Assembly (NCBI GenBank): GCA_963662175.1 | Contig: OY759225.1 | Location: 17,409,601-17,473,600, forward strand | Direction: 5' to 3' | Length of the DNA stretch: 64,000 nt | Source: Aradus depressus | Lineage: Eukaryota > Arthropoda > Insecta > Hemiptera > Aradidae | Shown: positions 57,965 through 64,000 of the stretch, piece after piece | Layout of the letters: each line of letters begins with the position of its first letter | Position numbering within the stretch: the first letter of the stretch is position 1 | The notes under the pieces: generated by a model | Databases searched by the model: none | What the model was told of the DNA's origin: nothing | The model's input: the letters and a program-made list of their open reading frames with translations, nothing else | Program-made: the position numbers and the translations under genes

Positions 57965-58207
57965 TTAAGCGCCGTAGGGTACTGCCAGCCATTCCGGGTC
58001 AGTCATAATTCTGAACACTGAAGCGTGCTTACTACCAGCCTTAGCTAAAATGGAACTACGGGGGTGGTTGCTTCCAAACGGCACCACCGAGGTTGGATTC
58101 GTAGTGGCTGTGGTTACTGGCAGCAGCACCGGAAGCCAGTTCCTGGTAGATTCTGCTGCTGGGACCAGAGCAAAGTAGTAGGTTTTCCAATTACTCCCCA
58201 ATTCCAA
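57965..58207 (-). other. GC-rich open frame, unrecognised
   Basis: An 80-codon minus-strand frame (MELGSNWKTYYFALVPAAES ... DPEWLAVPYGA, then stop) lies in a block clearly richer in GC than its flanks. No domain is recognised and no splice sites were established. It may be a fragment of a retroelement polyprotein or a captured exon. Confidence 0.3.
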
Positions 58208-58319
58208 GGAACTAACTCCACCCTAGACCAATTCCAACCCCAGTAGGATGTCCATATTATTTTAGAAGGCTGGATCTATCGGCTATGGGCAAGAGCCTCA
58301 GTACCGCCGATGAGTATTT

Positions 58320-58383
58320 GCCTCAAGCCCGGGCTTTAACTATGAGGTCATATCGCCTACTACCAGAACGCTCTTTCGTCACC
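58320..58383 (-). repeat. SINE-A 3' fragment
   Basis: agcccgggctttaactatga ... cgctctttcgtcac only. Confidence 0.7.
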
Positions 58384-58499
58384 CCCAATTTTCATTCACC
58401 CCCTGAACCCTCCCAACCTTCGGCCGATTATTCTCAAAAATTAAGAAGTATTGTCCTCATATGGTTTTGACTTTAAATATGAACTTTCATGTCACATTC

Positions 58500-58775
58500 A
58501 ATACATCATTATTGAGGTTTTTGAGTTGTTTTCCCCCTAATCTCCCTTTTCTCTTCGGCCGATTTGACTGAAAATCCATAGGTGTTGTCCTTATGGGTTT
58601 CTGGACACATATATAAAATTTCATCGTCATTCATTCGGGAGTTATCTTGCTCAAAGACACAGACAGAAATTTTTTTCATTTTTGGAATCAGGGTTTTGGA
58701 AAGCGGTAAATTTCGGTTTAAACTTCAAATTTCTGACCGATTTCATAACTTTCCCTACACTTCGTATACCTGGCG
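58500..58775. repeat. ACTTCCCC-family repeat
   Basis: It contains tcggccgatttgactgaaaa, tcattcgggagttatctt and tgaccgatttcataactttc. Confidence 0.6.
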
Positions 58776-59039
58776 AAGTAATATTATAATGGGGGTGGGA
58801 ATTATAGGAAAATACTGAAGTTTGAAATATAATTTTGTCCCATTAATACAACCCTGAGTAAAGTATTTTTTTTTTTTTCTACACGATGTGTAAACATCCA
58901 TATTTATTTTAAATAATGAGAGATTGGGGAGTGGTGTACGACATTAATGTACAATTCTGTAATATATTCAAGTGCACGAATTGGTTGCACTCTGATTGAA
59001 AACCAATAAGTGCCATGTTCTAGTGTGTACACAGTTCAC

Positions 59040-59060
59040 AGAGAGAGAGAGAGAGAGGGG
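59040..59060. repeat. (GA)n microsatellite
   Basis: About nine GA units. Confidence 0.9.
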
Positions 59061-59358
59061 GAACACATGAACAGTGTGTTGGTACACTAAAGTGTTGTTA
59101 CACTGAAGTGTTGTCATAGTGAGCTCAGTGTGTACTGAGGCAATATTTGTAGAGGGACAAGATTCGATATAAGAACCTTCTCTCACTGGTCAGTCCAAAT
59201 TTCAAAAGAAAAATAAATTTACCTTTCTTTATAAATAATGAGCTAGCTTGACCCCCGCGATGCGATAATAATAGGATTGTCATAAAAATGTACACATCAA
59301 GATGGTGTGATGTAAATAATTTACACACATTAAGGTTATTAATATGTTATAAAATCAA

Positions 59359-59702
59359 GGTTAGGTTAGGTTTTATGACTCATGCCCGGGCTTTAACAAC
59401 GAGATCATATCGCCAACTACCAAAGCGCTCTTTCGTCACTCTGGTAGACATGAGCCCGACTCTACTGGAGTCCTAAATTTTGCCTACCCTAAATTTTTAT
59501 TCACCTAGGGTAGGGGTCTTTAACGAGTACCTGACATCGTACAGGCTCGGGACCATCGCTTAACGTCCCATCCGAAGGACGGCGTGCTTAAGTTTATTTT
59601 ACCTCCCAGATAAAATAAACTAAGGGCCTCGGTCGGGTTACGAACCCACGTTCTTGAGCTCAGAAGTCAAGCACGCATACCACTGAGCTACCGGCGCCCT
59701 CT
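59359..59702 (-). mobile_element. SINE-A, full length, minus strand
   Basis: From ggttaggttaggttttatga to gagctaccggcgccctct. All blocks are present and close to the 40692-41038 copy. Confidence 0.93.
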
Positions 59703-59779
59703 AACTCTAAAGTTCTCATCTAATATTTTTCACTAATCTATTCTATATTTATGTTTAACTTTATTTATGTATTTAACAT

Positions 59780-60280
59780 TACTTCCCCAGAAGTATAGTG
59801 AAAATTATGTAATCGGTCATAAATTTTATGGTGAGTATTGAACGGAATTTCATGTTTTCTGATATCGTGGTGAGGCGATAATTCCCGATATAATAAATGT
59901 ATCGACACGATATTTTATGTATCCAGAAACCTCTAAGCACGACATCTTTTGACTTTCAGCCAAATAGACCAACGGAATGGAGAAAGCTTAACACAAAAAC
60001 TTTAATAACTACCGTTGTAATGAATGTATTGACACGAAAGTTTATATGTAAATTGAAAGCTTTTTAAGGATACCTATAAATTTTCAGCGGAATCAGGCGA
60101 AGTGGAGGGCTCAACTCCAGGCGAAGTGGAGGGCTCAACTCCGGCCGATGTAATGAATGTATCGATACAAAATTTAGTAGAGGATTCAGAAGCCACTATG
60201 TCAAATAATGGTTCATTGGCTTTGGAGGGTGAGAATGTAGTTTATTAATTTGTGCTGGGGAGGTACATAGTCGGTGATTC
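59780..60280. repeat. ACTTCCCC-family repeat, long copy
   Basis: The fullest copy: starts acttccccagaagtatagtg, then aattatgtaatcggtcat, attcccgatataataaatgt, taatgaatgtattgacacga, and ends gtgctggggaggtacatag. A 20-bp segment (aggcgaagtggagggctcaa) is locally duplicated. Confidence 0.65.
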
Positions 60281-60654
60281 ATCGACAACTTATTTTTTTG
60301 TGTTCATGTTAGTTTGTTTGTTTTGTTTGTCAGTGACATGAGGTACCTACACACAGGTACTAATCGGTACTGTACAAATAACTTTGTACAAACTGTGGAA
60401 CTGTTATCGCCATGTTGTGTTTGTTCATGATTAGCTCAGACAAGTAACAACACTTCTGGCCCTGTTCATCACGACGGGACAGACAATATTTCAGTCACTC
60501 AAAAAATATCTTCTTATGTCTTGTTGGTGACCAGGGTAGTTTAAAAAAAAAATATTTCTGCCCTCAGCGAGGAAATTTTACCAGTTATTTGACTCGCCTT
60601 CTACTCGTATGAGACTGGCTCCAGCTTTTCTGCTGTCTTAGGTACAAATTATAA

Positions 60655-60735
60655 ACTGAGCTGAAGATCGCGGGTTCGAAACTCGGTTTATCTGGAAGGT
60701 AATAAAGCCTTGAGCACACCGTCCTTCGGAATTGC
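60655..60735 (+). repeat. SINE-A fragment
   Basis: The B box (gcgggttcgaaactcgg) and start of the body only. Confidence 0.75.
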
Positions 60736-60759
60736 CGAGCAAGGCTTAATTGTATCCTG

Positions 60760-60955
60760 TTTGTAGGAACGCTGGGCACAACAGCTAGTATGTACGAGTA
60801 CATTGCAACTGCGTACATCGTAGCTATTAATTGCTTAGCAGCGCTAGTGACCACAGCTAATAATTGCCGTGCAGCGGTGGACGCCCCTGCTAGTAAGTGC
60901 TTAGGAAAGCAAAGCATCACAGCTAGTAATTGCTTAGCAATGCTTCCTAACATTA
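60760..60955. repeat. Degenerate tandem repeat of about 40 bp
   Basis: Variants of cacagctagtaattgcttag recur at roughly 40-bp spacing. Related sequence lies in the 41.48-41.63 kb part of another repeat. Confidence 0.65.
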
Positions 60956-60995
60956 AGCTCGTCAAGTCAATCATTATAGCAAGAACTCATTTTGA

Positions 60996-61261
60996 GGGCG
61001 CCGGTAGCTCAGTGGTATGCGTGCTTGCCTTCTGAGCTCAAGATCGTCGGTTCGAAACCGACCGAGGCCCTTAGTTTAGTTTATCTGGGAGGTAAAATAA
61101 ACTTAAGCACGCCGTCCTTCGGAATCGCCATTGTTTAACGTCCCATCCAAAGGACGGCGTGCTTAAGTTTATTTTACCTCCCAGATAAAATAAACTAAGG
61201 GCCTTGGTCGGGTTTCGAACCCACGATCTTGAGCTCAGAAAGCAAGCTACCGGCGCCCTCG
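60996..61261. mobile_element. Head-to-head inverted SINE-A dimer
   Basis: A plus-strand SINE-A head and early body (60996-61128) faces a minus-strand copy of the same segment (about 61136-61261). They meet at the body region ccgtccttcgga, and the outer ends are gagggcgcc and ggcgccctc. It forms a near-perfect palindrome of about 266 bp. Confidence 0.9.
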
Positions 61262-61319
61262 AAAAAAAAAAAAAGTAGCTTAAATTATGAGAAGGAGTCT
61301 TAGAATCCAGGGCTGAGAA

Positions 61320-61680
61320 CAGGGCCGGCGGAACATGAAAATGGCGCCCGGGTAGTACTGAAATTGGCGCACTCAAAGTTACTTTTTAGAGTAACATTTT
61401 TTCAGTATTAAATTTTACATATATTGTAATTTCATTTGATTTTAATTTTAATCTTTAAATATTTTTTTATTAATTTTATATAAATTTTATAACTTTTTTG
61501 AACAATTATTTAATTATTTTAAATAAGAGAGTAAAATAAATTTTTTAGTAACATGATTTTATGAAATGATTTTATGTCAATACCACTTTTACAAATTATC
61601 TATTTTTTAATACATAATCGGCAATTTGGCGCCCCGAACCTTTGCCCGCTTCGCCCGGCTCTTCCGCCGCGGCCCGAATA
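61320..61680. mobile_element. TIR element, hAT-like ends
   Basis: The left end cagggccggcggaacat and right end ctcttccgccgcggcccg are inverse of each other with mismatches. The interior is AT-rich with no ORF. The target duplication is not clear. Confidence 0.55.
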
Positions 61681-61689
61681 ATCATTCAT

Positions 61690-62050
61690 TACTAGAATTT
61701 GTTTAAACGGTTTTGCATAAAGAATATTATGATCAATATAAAAAAACAATTTATACAATAAAGATCACCAAATAAATTATGTGAAAAAATGTATATTTTT
61801 GTAAACATATTTATTTTGAAATGTAGATTAATACATTTTAACAAGGAATTAGAATTATTCAGTCGTTAGAATGTTACTCTTACTGAAATCTTACTCCAGT
61901 TTTTTCTCTCTAGGTATTCTTCTCTTCCGGTAAGATGGAAAGTATGGTCTTTCTAATCTTAATTGGATAATAACCACATTCATTCTTTTATTTCTTGTAA
62001 TGATAAATTTATGTATATTAAGTAATAAGTTTATAAGGAGGTAGCGTACT
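61690..62050. other. AT-rich stretch, nothing recognised
   Basis: No ORF, SINE or TIR pair is visible. Confidence 0.4.
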
Positions 62051-62059
62051 TGTCATTAG

Positions 62060-62252
62060 GTTTGAGGACGCTGTCCTTCGTGTGGGACGTTAAACTGTGT
62101 CAGATACTTGTTAAAGATCCCTATCCTTGGCAAAATTGCGGACTCCCGCAGTAGATTCGGGCTCATGTCCACCAGAGTGACGAAAGAGCGCTCTGGTAGT
62201 AGGTGATATGACCTCAAAGTTAAAGCCCGGGCATGAGTCATTATAACTAACG
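62060..62252 (+). repeat. SINE-A, body and 3' end, diverged
   Basis: It contains gctgtccttcgtgtgggacg, gggctcatgtccaccagagt and agcccgggcatgagtcat. Confidence 0.8.
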
Positions 62253-62382
62253 TATGATCCGCCATCGGAAAATCCTACATGTCTTCTTGCAGTTTCAAAT
62301 GTTCTACGACCCCACACCATCATGGTCTTTAAGTCACTTAAGAATTAGCCACTGAAAACTTTTTGTCACTAGTACATCCATA

Positions 62383-63043
62383 TTACACGGCCGGTATTGA
62401 ATTGCGCCAAATTGTATACCTCCATATAATCCTTGCGTTGAACTGCGCACATTTGAAAATATGTATAGATCGAAAAAAATTTGAACTCTTCCAAAACACA
62501 TTTTATTAACACTGCCTACCTACATATTATATATTGCCTTACAAAGTGACAAATATCTATTAGGTATCACTACAAAATTGTTGCACAGAAACCACTTAAT
62601 GTTTGTAAATCCAGTTGATGTATCCGAAGAAATAAAATTTTGACCTACCCGTCGGTCCTTTTAGTGAATCAGTCCAGCTTCTCCTGATCTATATCACATA
62701 TAGTTCATAAAAAAAATGTATTTCTCAATATAAACGATATAATATGTCAATTATATTTCCATTTGCTTTAGCTCGATATCGCACATTTTTATAATATATC
62801 ACAGGATTTCGTCTATCGGACTAACAGAGAATATAAACACAGTCAGAACGAAAAAACTGAATTTTGCGAATTAGATTCATCCCAATCCCAAATAGAATTC
62901 AAATCATATGAACAAAAAATACAGTTGGCGGAATTCAATATGAGTTATAAAGGATGTTTGGCGCAGTTCAATAGTTTTAAATATCATGAACCAGGGTAAC
63001 TTAAAATAACAGGTATCCCATTGGCGCAATTCGATTTCACCCA
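62383..63043. mobile_element. TIR element with repeated ttgaa-tgcgcca motif
   Basis: ccatattacac flanks both sides (about 62370 and 63043). The ends are ggtattgaattgcgccaa and ttggcgcaattcgatttc. Further inner copies (tgaactgcgcacatttg; ttggcgcagttcaatag) sit in both halves. No ORF; superfamily not known. Confidence 0.55.
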
Positions 63044-63177
63044 TATTACACTACACTTGTCTCTAGGTTGGGGGAATAGTTTAATTTTGTGGAAAACTGT
63101 AATAATTTTGAATAGTAAAATAAATATTGAAAAATTCTGTATGAAGTTGAGAAGGGTTAGTAAGAGACTGATTTGGG

Positions 63178-63520
63178 TTAGGGAAAGGAAAAAAGGTTAA
63201 GGAAGTAGTTGGAGGAGTGGGCGGAGTCCTCAAAGTTGATCCTATAACCCCGGGATAAAAAATCCGAAACCCTGGCTAAGCCCCCATAATCCCATGGCAT
63301 AATCCCAGGATACTCACTGTGGGGGTGCGGGGTATCTCGTGGGAGTGCCGACTGACTGTCCTGTGTAGATCCGTTCACTGCCCCGTCAGTCCTCTCACTG
63401 GATTTAGTGAACCACCCCCCACTCCAAGTTGGGGCGGGGGCGGGGCTGGATGGGCGTGGCATGTTGGGGAGGAAAGAGGCGTGGCTTGTTTCCCCCACTC
63501 CTTCAACTATCTCCACCTCC
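63178..63520 (-). promoter_or_regulatory. GC-rich block with splice donor: possible 5' exon/promoter
   Basis: This block stands out from its AT-rich surroundings. It carries GC-box-like motifs on the minus strand (CCCCGCCCCCGCCCC, CACGCCC) and a near-consensus minus-strand donor GTGAGT at 63317, so a transcript could leave an exon ending at 63318. A 112-codon minus-strand frame crosses it but resembles no family I know. It sits 7.7 kb upstream of the first Pitx coding exon on the same strand. Being the Pitx 5' untranslated exon and promoter is inference only. Confidence 0.3.
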
Positions 63521-63866
63521 TTTGGTTTCCCCCATTGTCTACCCTATGTTTATATGCACCTGTTGATTTTTTTACACTCACTCTCCACTGAGTCACAATG
63601 GTCGACTGACTCACGTTGACAAGTCACTAAACAGACCTTCTGACCCACGGCTTCTCTCTTTATGTACTTCTCTGTGTGCTCATCCTTTTTTTTTTTTTGA
63701 CCTTGTCCACTTCATCCCTATTTATGGAGTTTTCTTTATCCCATAAAAAATCATGAGCCAACAATTCGCTAGCGTACTTTATATTTCCTTTCTACATTCC
63801 TAATGTAGAGAACCTCTAATTCAGTAAAAAAATGAGACGTTTCAGGTCGGTTGGCAGGCGCACACC

Positions 63867-64000
63867 AGAGTCACTCATGTAATGGGTTAAAGGCGTTCAT
63901 GTAGGCCCTCTTTACCCCAGAGCCATACATTTTTGATGGGTTACAAGCGCATATGTACGCTCCCTTTACACCAGTCTCATACATTTTCGATGAGTTTCAG
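63867..64000. repeat. Diverged tandem repeat of about 60 bp, cut by the window end
   Basis: Blocks ccagagtcactcatgtaatg, ccagagccatacatttttga and ccagtctcatacattttcga are spaced about 60 bp apart, each followed by a gt-ta-aggcg/caagcg and ctttac block. Confidence 0.7.

Noticed and set aside
60585..60974. 129-codon ORF with alanine/leucine repeats
   Set aside because: It is produced by the degenerate 40-bp tandem repeat and SINE pieces.

Overview
The window is animal (most likely insect) nuclear DNA: AT-rich, intron-dominated and packed with decayed transposable elements. The one host gene I can support is a Pitx (Ptx1-type) paired-class homeobox gene on the minus strand. Three exons with mutually compatible splice phases are visible: a first coding exon (55593-55443), a short second exon (28854-28759) and the exon carrying homeodomain residues 1-46 (25382-25147). 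The rest of the homeodomain and the C-terminus are not in the window and must lie to the left, beyond an intron of more than 25 kb. A GC-rich block near 63.2-63.5 kb with a good minus-strand splice donor may be its 5' non-coding exon and promoter, but that is only inference. An insect source is suggested by the Ptx1-like homeodomain, by CCTAA-type (TTAGG telomere-like) SINE tails and by the mobile-element mix. I cannot name the species; a hemipteroid insect would fit.

Layout. 0-10 kb: a Harbinger transposase relic; a foldback Penelope-like mini-element; SINE pieces; then a 4.3-kb PIF/Harbinger element (4815-9087) whose right half has become about 49 near-identical 75-bp repeats. 10-25 kb: a 1.16-kb non-autonomous piggyBac element, a LINE relic split by a SINE with clean target duplications, several SINE copies, TIR elements, Penelope-like ends and a pogo/Tigger element. 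25-29 kb: two Pitx exons, a 30-bp minisatellite touching the splice donor, a LINE RNase H relic and a pogo-type relic. 29-35 kb: SINE pieces, a hAT MITE and an antisense LINE with RNase H. 35-46 kb: a Penelope-like (PLE) graveyard with large inverted repeats, GIY-YIG fragments and hammerhead-like motifs. 46-55 kb: a Transib-type MITE inside a SINE, a 0.94-kb palindromic MITE, two Jockey-clade LINE copies and a hAT relic with a BED finger. 55-64 kb: the first Pitx coding exon, then SINEs (one an inverted dimer), TIR elements and the GC-rich block.

The dominant repeat is a tRNA-derived SINE of about 340 bp (called SINE-A here) with A and B boxes, a conserved body and a CCTAA-repeat tail. A second tRNA-derived family (SINE-B) has two copies. 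A third high-copy repeat (called the ACTTCCCC family here) is scattered throughout and I cannot classify it.

Nothing here looks like a new multi-gene system. The observations most worth following are: (1) a hammerhead-ribozyme-like core shared by four PLE-like repeat families, two of them present as small foldback elements with target duplications; (2) the Harbinger element that turned into a minisatellite; (3) a Transib MITE that starts with the RSS heptamer CACAGTG and is flanked by CGCCG; and (4) the telomere-like SINE tails.
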